Source: Gynuella sp. (lineage in GTDB: Bacteria > Pseudomonadota > Gammaproteobacteria > Pseudomonadales > Natronospirillaceae). Taken from it: DNA of 64,000 nt. The notes beneath the pieces were generated by a model that was given only the letters and a program-made list of their open reading frames with translations, was not told the DNA's origin and did no database searches. The stretch spans positions 27,642-91,641 of the forward strand of contig JANQHX010000013.1 of NCBI GenBank assembly GCA_028282465.1. Direction: 5' to 3'. Shown here piece by piece: positions 8,653 through 21,900 of the stretch (its first letter is position 1; every line of letters begins with the position of its first letter). The position numbers and the translations under genes were made by a program.

Positions 8653-10128
8653 TTACTCTTTGTCAAGTTTACCGGCCAAGGACAGGGTAAAACTAGAACC
8701 CATGTACTTGAAGTGAGGACGAACGTTAATTTCTACCCGATAAAAGCCCGGATTTCCTTCGTCATCTGTTACCACTATGCTGGCCTCGCGCAAAGGCTTG
8801 CGACTTCTTACTTCAGCAGGTGGATTATCCTGATCAGCCACGTACTGACGTACCCAGCTGTTCAGTTCTCTGTCGAGATCGTTTTTAGTTTTCCAGCTAC
8901 CTATATGTTCTCGCTGCAAAACTTTTATGTAATGTGCCAAACGGTCAACCATAAACAAATAAGGTAGTTCAGTACCCAGTTTGAAATTTGTTTCGGCTTG
9001 TTTACCCTCTGGTGTGTTGCCAAAAAACTTCGGCTTCTGACAAGAATTCGCTGAGAAAAAGGTCGCGTTGTCTGTACCCTTGCGCGCAATCAGAGACATA
9101 AAGCCCTGCTCTGCAAGCTCGAATTCATGTCTGTCAGACAACATTACTTCGGTAGGGGTATAAGCTTTGATACTGCCGTTTTCTTCGTACTTATAAACTG
9201 GCAAATCTAAAACTTCACCGCCGCTTTGCGGCCCAATGATATTCGGACACCAGCGGTACTTAGCAAAACTCCGAGTCATATTTGTTGCGAACGCATATGA
9301 AGCGCTACCCCAACAAAGCTTCTCGAATTGCTTACCTATTTGCTCTTCATAATTAAACGCTTTAACTTGGTTGTCATCACCGTACGGGTTTCTGAGCATA
9401 AATCTAGGAACCGTCAGGCCGATATTTCTGGCGTCATCTGACTCGCGAAAGCCCTGCCATTTTGCGTACTGAGGGCCTTCAAAAATTGCTTCTAAGTCTT
9501 TTAGGTTTGGTAAACCCTCAAAGCTATCTACACCAAAAAACTCTGGTCCAGCAGTTCCGATGACAGGCGCATGAGACATAGCACCAATCGCGGCCAAGTT
9601 TTGCATTAACGCTAGGTCTTGTGCGGAAGGATTGAACTCAAAACCGGTGACCATAGCACCGTAAGGCTTGCCACCAAACTGACCATACTCAGCAGAATAA
9701 ACATGTTTGTATAAGCCTGAGCGAGTTGGATCTGGGGCGTCTTCAAAATCTTCTAACAACTCATCTTTGGTGAGACTGAGCATTTCGATTTTGATGTTTT
9801 CACGAAAATCTGTGCGATCCACGAGGAATTTAAGTCCTCTCCAAGTAGATTCTAGTGTTTTGAATTCATCTGAATGAAGGACTTCATCCAACTGTGAACC
9901 AATCTTCGCATCAATTTCATTGATCATTTTGTCTACAAGATTTTGATCAATTTTTTCATCGGCTCGGTTCGGTGCTAACAAATCAGAAATAAAGGCTTCT
10001 ACACCTTTTCGCGCGGTATCAAATCCTTCATCACCGGGCTTTAATCGAGTTTCTTCCATTACTTTATCAAGTAAGCTGCCTTCTGAAAGCTCCGGCTTTG
10101 ATCCTTCTGTTTCCGTCATATTGCTCAT
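8653..10128 (-). CDS. tssC: T6SS sheath large subunit TssC
   Basis: A 491-residue TssC of normal length with family motifs: LESTWRGLKFLVDRTDFREN, YGQFGGKPYGAMVTGFEF, MSHAPVIGTAGPEFFG, RWCPNIIGPQSGG and a C-terminal beta domain (INVRPHFKYMGSSFTLSL). TssB and TssC together build the contractile sheath. The ATG at 10128 has a GGAG site. It starts 5 bases after the tssB stop. It is one of two TssC-type genes in the operon; the other is fused to a TssB domain at the left edge. Confidence 0.97.
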   Translation of the reverse strand: MSNMTETEGSKPELSEGSLLDKVMEETRLKPGDEGFDTARKGVEAFISDLLAPNRADEKIDQNLVDKMINEIDAKIGSQLDEVLHSDEFKTLESTWRGLKFLVDRTDFRENIKIEMLSLTKDELLEDFEDAPDPTRSGLYKHVYSAEYGQFGGKPYGAMVTGFEFNPSAQDLALMQNLAAIGAMSHAPVIGTAGPEFFGVDSFEGLPNLKDLEAIFEGPQYAKWQGFRESDDARNIGLTVPRFMLRNPYGDDNQVKAFNYEEQIGKQFEKLCWGSASYAFATNMTRSFAKYRWCPNIIGPQSGGEVLDLPVYKYEENGSIKAYTPTEVMLSDRHEFELAEQGFMSLIARKGTDNATFFSANSCQKPKFFGNTPEGKQAETNFKLGTELPYLFMVDRLAHYIKVLQREHIGSWKTKNDLDRELNSWVRQYVADQDNPPAEVRSRKPLREASIVVTDDEGNPGFYRVEINVRPHFKYMGSSFTLSLAGKLDKE

Positions 10129-10133
10129 TACGC

Positions 10134-10619
10134 TTACTCCTTATCCAAGCCCAACTCAGACATTATCTGATTTCTTGTTTCATCACTTTCTAAGATATTC
10201 TGTATCACTTTACGGAAAGCTGGTGTATTGCCCAGTGGGCCTTTAAGTGCTAGCAAAGCTCTGCGAAGCTCTAAAAGGCTATTCAATTCTGGAACCTGTT
10301 TTACTATTTGCTCGGGCTCGAAGTCTTTCATTGAATTAATTTTCAGATCGACATTGATATTGTCTTCGCTTTCTTCTTCTAGCTTATTAGGAACTGAAAA
10401 CTGTAAACCTAAATTGTGGGTTTTAATTACTTCATTAAAGTTGTCTTTATTGATGTCCACTGGTTCGCGATCTTCAATAACCTCATCATTCTCGCGCCCA
10501 GTAAAATCATCTAACACCAACATTTTTAAAGGCAGCTCAACATCCTCTGAAACACCACCAGTGTTTGATTTATAAGCTATGTTAATCCGCTCTTTAGGAG
10601 CTACACTTCCATCCGACAT
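10134..10619 (-). CDS. tssB: T6SS sheath small subunit TssB
   Basis: A TssB of 161 residues with the family core LPLKMLVLDDFTGR and ELNSLLELRRALLALKGPLG. The ATG at 10619 is chosen over the TTG one codon upstream; GAGGG lies about 7 bases before it. It partners with TssC in the contractile sheath. It lies between tssA and tssC. Confidence 0.96.
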   Translation of the reverse strand: MSDGSVAPKERINIAYKSNTGGVSEDVELPLKMLVLDDFTGRENDEVIEDREPVDINKDNFNEVIKTHNLGLQFSVPNKLEEESEDNINVDLKINSMKDFEPEQIVKQVPELNSLLELRRALLALKGPLGNTPAFRKVIQNILESDETRNQIMSELGLDKE

Positions 10620-10646
10620 CAAATAACCCTCAATAATTTATTATAT

Positions 10647-12335
10647 TTACGCCAATGCTGATCCAGGATCGTGCCAGCACAACGCATCATAAGCAGACTG
10701 CATTTGTCTCTGGTTTTCCTCTGACAAGCCATCATTTTGCTCTAGTTTTTTAAATGCTTGATACAACAGTCCATATGATCTTTTTGCAAAGTCTGGTTCC
10801 CAGTCAGCAATCCCTGACTCAGAAACAAAATTAGAAACCCGTTTCAAAATAGGAATCGCCGCTAAATAATTACCACTACTTAAGAGCATATCTCCCATCA
10901 TCAATCTTACTCGGTATTCATTCCGGCGAGACTGGCTTTTAAACAAATGTTGCTGCAACACAACAACAGCCTCATCAATCTTTCCTTTAGAAGCAAGCTC
11001 AGTCGCTTCCGCTTGGACATTTTGTAATTCGTCACCATCTTCAACTGATTCAGCACTTCCGCTATGACCCGATGACATAATAGTACTGTTTATCCAAAGC
11101 CGTGTAGTGTCGTCAACGAATGGAGTACCATCGGCATACTGTAGATCTAATATGCCAGGAACACGTTCTAAAAACGAACGCAACATGATTTTCAGCTCTT
11201 CATTTTTGCGAGAGTACTCGGCACCCAGCTGATCATAACTGGCTGAGATCAATCGCTGACCCTCAAACCAATAAGGGAGCTTGGCTGCTAGCTTGTCAGC
11301 GTTGTTTACTACTGAGGTAAAATCGCCTTCCTCAAAACTTGTTTTAATTTTATTAACAACATTAGCCGCAGGTGGAGGCAACATGGTTTTACCTTCTTTC
11401 ACTGGCGGTAAACCGTCAATTGCCATCCACAGTGCGAATCTTGAATATCTCACAGACTTTGGATCAGCAGGGTTTTTTTCTGTATAAAAATTAGCTAACT
11501 TAGTAAACGCGGCCTGCATTTGCCTAACCAATTTCTTTGCATCACCTTCAGAGCCTAGGTCATTATTTAATGAAGAATTACTTATGTCTAATGAAGCAGA
11601 TGTAGCTTTAGGCTGAGGACTCGATGAGGTTTTAGGTGGAGTCTGAACAGGTATTGGATCTGGCTGGCTTTGAGCTGGGGCAACAGTTTGTGATTGAACT
11701 GGTTCAGGTTGACTGGGAGCAACTGCTTGCTGTGGTTTTACCTGTGCCGCGGTAGCTTGCGCAGCCTTGGCTTCAGCTTCCGCCGATTTTTTCATATTCC
11801 TAAGTGGCCGAATCAGGTCGGTCATAACAGGCGCTTTATCTGCCATTTGTTCACTTAGAAAACCATCCAGGTCACTAACCGTTCCGTAAAGATCCATGAT
11901 CGACTGAGAAGAGGGTGTTGGTGCATTGTCACCCGATATTAAAACCACGGTTCTTTCCACTACCCAATTAACAGCAGCCTGACGACCTCTCAAACGTTTC
12001 ACAGGTGGAAACATATCATCCCAGAAAGCCACACTTAGTTTATGCACTAAGGCCAGTCCGGCATTCAATCCATCAAGCCCTTTGGTTTCTAATAAAGCCC
12101 CTGCCAAATAACAGGCAACCAACAAATCTTTTGACTTGGTTTCTAGAATTTGAATTGACAGCCGTTCAACTTCATCCCAGTCAACCTTCTCGCCCGCAAT
12201 TGATTCCAGCTTACCAATTTCAGCCTCAAGGGCCTGAAACTCGGGCTCATATTTAACATTTATTCCAGTAGCGGAATCACCTTCAACAGGATTTACAAGA
12301 TGATCTAATTGAGAAATAAGAGGCTGATCAGCCAT
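10647..12335 (-). CDS. tssA: T6SS cap/assembly protein TssA
   Basis: This 562-residue protein has an N-terminal ImpA_N-type domain (SVAFWDDMFPPVKRLRGRQAA), a Gln/Pro/Ala-rich linker at about residues 190-245, and a long helical C-terminal half. TssA coordinates baseplate recruitment and tube/sheath growth. It is the first gene of the leftward core operon, with an AAGGAAAG ribosome site before the ATG. The promoter must lie in the gap 12336-12969. Which TssA subclass it belongs to I cannot fix without alignment. Confidence 0.93.
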   Translation of the reverse strand: MADQPLISQLDHLVNPVEGDSATGINVKYEPEFQALEAEIGKLESIAGEKVDWDEVERLSIQILETKSKDLLVACYLAGALLETKGLDGLNAGLALVHKLSVAFWDDMFPPVKRLRGRQAAVNWVVERTVVLISGDNAPTPSSQSIMDLYGTVSDLDGFLSEQMADKAPVMTDLIRPLRNMKKSAEAEAKAAQATAAQVKPQQAVAPSQPEPVQSQTVAPAQSQPDPIPVQTPPKTSSSPQPKATSASLDISNSSLNNDLGSEGDAKKLVRQMQAAFTKLANFYTEKNPADPKSVRYSRFALWMAIDGLPPVKEGKTMLPPPAANVVNKIKTSFEEGDFTSVVNNADKLAAKLPYWFEGQRLISASYDQLGAEYSRKNEELKIMLRSFLERVPGILDLQYADGTPFVDDTTRLWINSTIMSSGHSGSAESVEDGDELQNVQAEATELASKGKIDEAVVVLQQHLFKSQSRRNEYRVRLMMGDMLLSSGNYLAAIPILKRVSNFVSESGIADWEPDFAKRSYGLLYQAFKKLEQNDGLSEENQRQMQSAYDALCWHDPGSALA

Positions 12336-12969
12336 AAACTTTCCTTGTAGTATTTTTCACGACTTGAAACCAATCAATTATTTTTGTCTCGTGAATTTAA
12401 GAATAGCCTTAACCATCTTAGATCATGGTTAATATTTAGCTATCTATCGTCACAAACTTGCTTAGCAGTATCAAGTAACCATGAATAATGTAAAACCAAA
12501 GCGAAAAATACAACGGTTTATTTTGAGTTTCACACTCGACTTTTCACAGAACAACGAAACCCTGATACTGTCAACAACCCACTTCACACTTTTAATAATT
12601 ATTTTGTGTGTACGCCCACAAAGTAGAGCCTGCAATAATTATTTATCTCCTAAATTTAATTAAACCGCTTGAGAATAATTTAATAATTAAAAATTGATTA
12701 TCATTTTCGAAATTAACTACACCGACTCCAGTTTCAGAAACTTACGCGATAAACGTGACACATCCCAAGAACATTAACATGGCGACAGTTTCATTAAATT
12801 AATTCAGGAATTATCATTGGCTGTTTAAACATAATCCACTGTTGCCTTGCAGGCATGGATTACTAAAAATAACGGAATTCGTCTTTAAGAGCTTACACCC
12901 TAGTAAGCCACTATTGTTCAATAGGGATTTTTGGCCACTCAATTATTAAAATGGCGACAGGGAATACTA
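12336..12969. other. AT-rich divergent intergenic region between tssA and the giant lipoprotein gene
   Basis: No gene is supported in these 634 bases. The region must hold the leftward T6SS promoter and the rightward promoter of the giant gene. A short motif ATTAA(A/C)ATGGCGACAG occurs near 12774 and again near 12947. The 13-base stretch at 12696-12708 matches half of a Fur-box consensus at 11 positions, but the other half is poor. No convincing sigma-54 site was found. Confidence 0.5.
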
Positions 12970-15900
12970 ATGAAACTGTTTAATAGAAATTGCTACACGA
13001 TTTTACTTTCTAGCCTATTAAGTTTGGCGTTAATCGCCTGTTCTGGCTCAGAGAGTGGCGGTGGCAACACAAACACTGCGCCATCTGCAGATACCCTTAC
13101 CTTGGAATCTAAGAGTTTTTTCGAAAGCCATAGTGGTTCACAAGCTATTAACTTTAAAATTAGCAGCACCATAGATCAGCAAATTACTTATTCAACTCAA
13201 GACATTAGCGCAGCGGCAGGCAGCGATTATGTTGCTGTGATCGAACAAACAGTAAGTTTGACAGCAGGTCAAGAAACAGACCTCTCTGTAATTATTAATG
13301 GCGATACAAATGTTGAGGGCACCGAAGCCTTCTACCTTGAAGTAACAGCAGAGAATGGCGGCAAACTCAGTTCTGTACAAACCATTGTTAATGATGATTT
13401 CCCTAGCTTATCAGTGAGCTCCGCTAGCATTGAAGAGGGAGCAAGTAACGAGAGATTCCTAAACTTCACCTTAACTTTAGACGAACCTACTGTAGATGAA
13501 TTTAGTGTTTTGGTGAGTACTGAAGACGTACTTGCTGCAACAACGGAAATTGCTGAGCCGGGTGTTGATTTCGAACCAATAGACAATCAAACATTTATTT
13601 TCGAGCCAAACTCGGACAGTTTAGTCATTGAAGTAACTATTTACAGCGATCAAGAAACAGAACCCAATGAAACACTCACCCTACTTGTCACGCCCCTAGG
13701 TCAAGACGAAAATGGCTATGTCCAGACGGTCCAAACAGCAAACGGTACTATCAATAATGATGATGGGCCCGGCCTAAACCTACCAGAAATTGGCAGCTTT
13801 ACCGTCATAGCTGTGAATGAACTTGGTGAAGAAGTAGCCCTTGAAAACATCAAGGAAGGCGAAGTTGAAGAACTGATCTACACCCTGAATCTCACGGATT
13901 CAAACAATCTCCAAGAAGCGTTTTCAATGCTATACGAAGTAAAACGCAATCCAAATGATGAAAGCACAAATACCCTTTATGCTTTGGTGTCTGACTTAGC
14001 AGAGGAATCCGATGTCAGCTTGGCCACCCCAACAGAGAACAGTGCGATTGGCGTTCTTTCGATACCCGTAGGTGAATCCAGTAGCAGCTTTACAATAAAC
14101 CTAACAGACAATGATATTTTAGAAGATACTGAAACGCTTTACGTTGAACTTAACAATGTGGCTGGTTATGTCTTTGAAGATTATGAGCTGGTCATTCAAG
14201 ACAACGACTCTGCTAAAGCCGTTATTAACGAAATTATCTACGATAGATGTGTGGATGCGGACAATATACTGCAAAATGAAAACGCTCTACTGAGTGATTC
14301 AGACGCGGATTCCTACCATCATGCGCAAGCCTATGAGGGTACAACTGATGATTTCATTGTCGCATCAGATGAATCAGCCTGCAGTTCAGAGCAAGCCAGC
14401 ACCCTAACATACAGTGTGTCTTTGACTCATCAACCACCCTTTACAATCACGGCTAAAGCAACCACCGAAGAGCTAGAAGACAAAACCGTATTTAACGAAG
14501 CCACTCAAACTGACAATCTCATTTACAAAAAAGCCAGAAGAAACATTGACTATAACAATATCTCTAAACAACTAGAGTTTACGCCCGACAATTGGCAGCA
14601 CCTAACGTTTAAAGTTGAGCTTGCAGGCGACACCGAATACGAAACTACTGAAGCATTCGCGATTCATCTTGAGAATGCCGACGGTTCCAGCATGCTTCAG
14701 GGCCAAGAAAAATATGCAGAAACCAATGACCGACTTATTACCTACATATTGAATGATGACATTCCTCTCAGCCTAGATATGGGTAATAACGGTGTGATAG
14801 ACGAAGGCGGAACCGGGAACGGATCCAGCGCTGTCATTACTGGCCAGTTAGTAAGAGCTTCTCTGGGTAGAACCCAATTTATTTATCGAACCATGCCCTA
14901 CACAGGTACTGACGATGAAGCGGCGATTATTGAATACGACAGCACCCAAAGTGAAAACGCTGACTTAATCTGCCAGCAAGGTTCAATCAGCTTCTCTGAT
15001 GGCCAAATTACGCCAGATCAGGATATCTCGATTAAAGTGACGGGTGATGGACTGATCGAAGGTGCTAATAAGTTTGTCGTCATGATTTTTGATGCTAATG
15101 AAACCTCAGCCACAGATTGTTCGGCTGAAGTTCAAGGTCTTGCCGATAGGGCACTCACCCAAATAGAAGTCACAATTGCCAACGACGACAAGCTCACGGT
15201 TCAATTCAGTGAGGCTGAATTTGATGTAGATGAACTCACAGGATCTACTGTCAGCCACGTCAATCTACCCACTCTTAAAATTGACGGCGCCTTAATCAGT
15301 GAAGAAGTCACCGTCAGCGTAGACATGACTTTAACGTCGGCAGAATCCAACGACTTTACGCTGACAAGTAGTAATAGTTTTGATGCAGGCACTGCAAGAT
15401 TGACCGTATCAGTACCCGCCGGTGACTACACCCTTCCAGACGGCAGCGAAGCAGGCCAAATCGAAAAAGACATCACCATTAATGGCTACAGCATTGTCGC
15501 TGATAATACCCTTGAATTTACGGAGTCTGCGTCATTTAGCATACCCACCAGCGACACCGTTAACCCTGATATTGAACTGGCAGAAGAGGGTCATCATTCG
15601 GCATTGCTCAATATCAGAAATGACGATTTGCTGACTGTGTACCTCAAAGACGGGAATGTAGATACTTCAGAAGCGAGTGCAACCAGCAATAACTCAATCG
15701 TGTTGACTGGCGTCACGTTCGATCAAGCTCCAGGAGAAACCCCTCCGATGCAAATCAACATACAAAGCCTGACGCCTACTGATCCAGACACAAAGATAGC
15801 GACACCTGATATTGATTATGTCCCTTATACTCAAACAGTTTCTGTGAACCCAGCAAATTTCAGCGAAACGGAAGTGATCAGCCATGAAGTTGATATTGAG

Positions 15901-18900
15901 ATAGCTATTGTTACCGCTGAGAACTTGATTGAGCATGATGAAGTGTTTGAACTAGAGGTTTCGGAAGGGATCGGCTCTGAAGAATATTTAAATTTATTGG
16001 TAGATAGCGACACTCAGCCAACAGTTGCCACTCATACAATCATTGATGATGACCTACTCACCGCAAGCTTAATCACCACCTCAGACATTACTAATGTCAG
16101 TGAGGCAAACGGAGAAATTGAGGTACGCATTCAACTCTCTGGTGCAACCATTGACGACAGCTCACCGGACCTAACACTCAATCTCGCGACAACTGATGGC
16201 AGTGCGATTTCACCCAAGGATTTCACAGCCATTGCAGCAACGCTTGATTTAAATGATCTAACCACTATTAACTCCCAGTCACTTCAAGACGACCTACAGC
16301 TTGACGATCAAGCAGTCATTGCCCAAAGCATTACCGTGGTCAATGACGACTACATTGAAGACAATGAAAGCTTAGTGGCCAGCATTACCCTACCTGAGGG
16401 TGAGGCAAGATTAATACTACCCGACTCAGCATCTAGCGAAGTGTCGACCCAAACCTATTGGATTGACAATGATGACAAGTTCACCGCAAGCTATCTAAGT
16501 ATTCCCACGTCCATTAAAGAACCTGAAGAACGACTCATTCCAGACGGAGAGCCAAGCGCTGGCGATATTGCAACCGCTGAAGCCTCATTTACTCTGTCCA
16601 TTCATAACAATGGTAAATCTTTTGACCCAGATGGAACTCTTGAGTTAACCCTTCAGCCAACTGCGAGTGGTACTGACTGTGTTTACAACAGCGCCGATGA
16701 CTTACCAACAGAAGATGGTACGTGCAGCATAAGTAGTGATTTCGAATTTACTAGCCAACCGATCACCATAGACCAAACAACTTCATTCAGTGATTTAGAT
16801 GGGACTTCCACAACCCAACTACCTATCAAAGTATTTGGGGATGATCTGGTTGAAATCTCTGAATCCATTCAGATCGATCTTGATGATGACTCAGAAACCA
16901 ATAGCACATTTTTTATAGCGAACACTTCAAGCACTGAACAGTCAATCGTTATCGAAGATACTGAAGGTGTAAGCATTTCGGTGATTGAAATTACTAACAC
17001 TGATTCGGATTATCAGACCGAATCAGACTCTACTAGAAACTTCATGGCAGTATTTAGCGGCTCAAGTTTTCCAGATAATATTGAAGCAACCGTGACTGTC
17101 AGAACACTCACATCAGACGAACAAGCCAGTCGAAACCCTGCTGAAGCCAATGCTGATTTTCAGGAATTTGGTAGCATAGAGTTAGAGCTTTCAGGTGAAG
17201 ACACCTACAAAACCGCCAACTTCAATTTAGATCTGGCAGCCTATTCGTCTGATAGAGTCGTTGAATACGACGAATGGTTTGCAATAGACATATCCATTAA
17301 CACCGATCTCGGTGATGTTGATGAGGAAGCGAATACCAGTACCACTCCTTTATTGGTGCCTATTTATAATGATGACCAAATAAGTATTTCGGTATTAGAT
17401 TCAACCATCACTGAACCTGATGCATCAGAAACTCAAACATTTAATCTATCGGTAACAGGCGCAACCTTCGATACTGACAGTCCTGATGCCACCATCATCT
17501 TAAATACAGTAGATGGTAGCGCAGTCGCAGGTAATGACTATGGTGGCCTCATCAACCAAACCATTATTATTGGCAATAGTAATGTTAATCTGAGTGATGC
17601 TAGTAGTTCGCAAAACTTACCGGTCAATCTAACCGTGCTGGGTGAGTACTTAATTGAAACTAACGAACAGCTGAGTGTTACGATCAGTGATGCAAATGAA
17701 TACGCGACTATCGACCAGAGTACTGGAAATATCACCATCAATAATGATGACAGAATTAATGTCGCGGTAATGGATGCATCCATTACCGAAACAAACATTA
17801 CCGAAACTGAAAGTTTCCAATTGGAGCTGACAGGTGCAGTTTTTGACAGCAGCAGTCCAAATGCCACAATTACCATCAACACAGGCAATGTTGAAGCCAT
17901 AGCGGGTTCAGATTACACCGCGATATCCAATCAAGAGATTATCCTGAACAGCGCTAATGTTACCCTGGCAGATGAATCATCAACTCAGCGGATATCAGTT
18001 GATCTGACGGTGCTGGGTGACCAACTGGTGGAAATCAATGAAACATTGACAGCATCCATCACAGAATCGAACAGCTATGTCCAAGTAAGCGACCCAACAG
18101 GCACCATCACCTTAACTAATGATGACCAAATCAGCGTCTCTGTGCTCGGTACTTCAATAACTGAAACCGACGCCACAGCTAACGAGAGCTTCAACTTGCA
18201 AGTGACCGGTGCAATATTTGATGGTGAAAGCCCTGATGCAACTGTCACATTAAATACGGCAAACGGTTCAGCAACCGCGGATAATGACTTCACCGCTATT
18301 GCTAACCAAACAATCATTTTGAATAGCGGCAATGTTTTCCTGGCAAGCGCAACGGGCACCCAAAACATTGCCATCAACTTGAGTGTGTTGGGTGAGCAAC
18401 TGATCGAGGTTGACGAGACTTTCGATGCAACCATTAGTAACCCTAATGACTATGCAACCATCTTGGAAGCAACAGGCACCATTACTTTAACTAATGACGA
18501 CCAAATCAGCGTCTCCGTGCTCGATGCTTCAATAGATGAAACCGACGCCACAGCTACCGAAACATTCAACCTGCAAGTGACCGGTGCGATATTTGATGGT
18601 GACAGCCCTGATGCTACCGTTACACTAAATACCGCTAACGGTGACGCAACTGCCGGCAATGACTTTACCGCTATTGCCAACCAAACGATCACTTTGAATA
18701 GCAGCAATGTTTCTCTGACAAGCGCAACAGGCACCCAAAACATATCCGTCAGCTTGACTGTGCTGGGTGAGCAACTGATCGAGGTTGACGAGACTTTCGA
18801 TGCAACCATTAGTAACCCTAATGACTATGCAACCATCTTGGAAGCAACGGGCACCATCACTTTAAATAACGACGACCGAATCAGCATCTCTGTGCTCGAT

Positions 18901-21900
18901 GCTTCAATAACTGAAACCGACGCCACAGCTAACGAGAGCTTCAACCTTCAAGTGACCGGTGCAATATTTGATGGTGAAAGCCCTGATGCAACTGTCACAT
19001 TAAATACCGCTAACGGTGACGCAACTTCAGGCAATGACTTTACCGCTATTGCCAACCAAACAATCACTTTGAATAGCAGCAATGTTTCCCTGGCAAGTGC
19101 AACGGATACCCAAAACATTGCCATCAACTTGACCGTGTTGGGTGAGCAACTGATCGAGGTAGATGAAACCCTCAGTGCAACCATCAGCAGCCCGAACGAT
19201 TACTCGAGTGTCGATAATGCTACTGGCACCATCACTCTAAATAATGATGACCGAATCAGTATCTCTGTGCTCGATGCTTCAATAGATGAAACCGACGCCA
19301 CAGCTACCGAAACATTCAACCTTCAAGTGACCGGTGCAATATTTGATGGTGACAGCCCTAGTGCCACCGTCACATTAAATACCGCTAACGGTGATGCAAC
19401 TGCAGGCAATGACTTTACCGCGATTACTGACCAAACGATCACTTTAAATAGCGGCAATGTTTCCTTAGCAAGCGCAACGGGCACCCAAAACATATCCGTT
19501 AGCTTGACTGTGCTGGGTGAGCAACTGATCGAGGTTGATGAGACTTTCGATGCAACCATTAGTAACCCTAATGACTATGCAACCATCTTGGAAGCAACAG
19601 GCACCATCACTTTAAATAATGATGATCAAATTAGAGTGTCAGTATTAGACTCGACCATCACTGAAACAGATGGTGAGGCAACCGGAACATTCGACCTCGA
19701 GGTAACTGGTGCAATATTTAATGATGACAGCCCCGATGCCACCGTCACATTAAATACAGTAAACGGGGAAGCAACTGCAGGCAATGACTTCTCGGCCATT
19801 ACTGATGAAGCGATTACCTTGAATAGCAGCAATGTTTCCCTGGAAAGCGCAACGGATACCCAAAATATATCCATCAACCTTACAGTACTAGGTGAAAATC
19901 TAACTGAAAATGATGAGACATTAACTGCCACCATTTCCGAGCCTAACAGCTATGCATCAATTACAGATGCATCAGGAACCATCACGATTGATAATGATGA
20001 CGTGTTTACTCTCGCTTTTACGGGATCAGAGTTTTCTCAGCAAGAGCCCGCTGAGAATACAGATACAGACACTGTTTTGACTGTCACGGCAACCGTGTCG
20101 AATAATGGAAACACACTCGCCACAGGTCTTGAGCCTAGCTTCAGTATTGAATTGGCCGATGATTCAGCCACCCTAAATGTGGATTATGAAAATACAGACC
20201 TAGGAACTACTTTTAACATCTCTGACTTAGTTTTTACTGCAGGTACAGCAACAGTAACTCATGATATTGCCATTAATGGCGACAACCTGGCGGAATCGGA
20301 TGAACTGATCAATGTATCTTTTAATCGCTCCGATGAAAATTTACTAATGCTAGCAGTGAGCAATAGTACTACTGTTGCTAGAATCAGAGATAACGATGGT
20401 GTTGCCATTACCTTTGATACAAATGCGTTAACCTGTTTAGAAACTGATTCAGATACAACCTGTACTCTACCCATAAACCTAACGGGCTCCGAAGTAACAG
20501 GAGAAACGATTTCTGCAGATGTAACTGTTACTTTGGATACAGTCGAGAATGCAGATTTTTCGATCACCTGGCCGGGTACAGAAGATGAAATTAGTTTTAC
20601 TGGACTAGGTACTGCAAACCTAACTTTCACGATTACAGGGGACGATTTCGTTGAAGTAAATGAGCAACTTTCTTTAAGTTTAAGCTCACCTAAAGTGACA
20701 CCTGCCAACATGTTAAAAACAACTGACATACAGTTGGGAAGTGATGCAACCGTAACTATTACTAACGATGATTTCGCTCAGTTAAGCTTGGGAGCAACAA
20801 CAGCATATCCTGAATCAGCTAATCAAAATCTGGAGCTAATTGTTAGTGGAGCCATTTTAAACAGTGACAGCCCGACGATTTCAGTAGATGTAAATACTTT
20901 TGTAACTGACGGAATGCCAGACATTCTTACCGCGGAAGACGCAGACCTGACCGAAATCGATCAAACTATTAATCTCTACGAAGAGTTTGGTGGGACAAGC
21001 ACTGTAGCCTCTGGAACGACAATTAATATTGATTTAGATTTTAATGAAGACAATCTTGTTGAAGACTCGGAATCATTTAGGGTTCAATACTCAACCACCT
21101 CAGACTACGTGACATCCGGTACTCGCACCGGAACTCGAAATCACAGTATTGCCAACAACGACTTCCTCAATTTATCACTAGTGACCGAAAACTTCACAGA
21201 AGCAGCTGGGCAAGATTTCGTGCTACAAATAAGTGGTGCTTCTCTTGACACTGACTCTCCAGATATTGGTGTTACATTCTCAACCTCAACCAGTGGTTAC
21301 ACGTCCGAAAGTGAAGACATTACTGACGCCATAACCGTTTCTGAAGTTCCGATTTCAGCCATAGGTGATCTAACGACCAACATTGATATAGTTGATGATA
21401 CTGCACTCGAAGACACGGAAACCTTCCAAATCAGTTTCAACGTAGCTAATGGCGCTGATTACACATCAAGCGACGCAGGAAACGCCGATTATTCAATTAT
21501 TGATAATGACACCTTAATCATTAGCTTTGCCGATGACCTGTTAATCAGTCAGGAAGATGACGGAACAGGTAACAATAAAACCTACAATTTATCGGTTCAA
21601 TTAAGCAGTGCAACTGGCACCACAAGTATTGAGGACGCTCAGTCCTTCAGCATTACAAAATCAACCACTGGTAATTATATGGCGACAGAAGATCTGGACG
21701 GCACTCAGGAAAGTGGAGAAGATTTTTCTATTGGAGATACATCAACCATTCCTTTACCAGCATCAAACAATCTGGAAAGCATCAACATCCCCATTACTTT
21801 CTACGGCGATAGCACATTCGAATTTAATGAAGCCATTGATTTTAGTTTAAATGCTACTGGTAATTTAGGTGTTGGAACAGTTGCTGCGGCTCGCCTTCTA

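Noticed and set aside
12481..12663. 60-residue plus-strand frame in the tssA upstream gap
   Set aside because: AT-rich composition, no ribosome site, no recognisable motif; it lies in what must be regulatory sequence.
12696..12708. Possible Fur box
   Set aside because: Only one half matches well (11 of 13); the other half is poor and AT-rich background makes chance matches likely.
18075..19934. Series of 78-120-residue frames on the minus strand with similar sequences
   Set aside because: They are antisense shadows of the 375-bp repeats; the repeated sequence explains their mutual similarity, and they have no ribosome sites.
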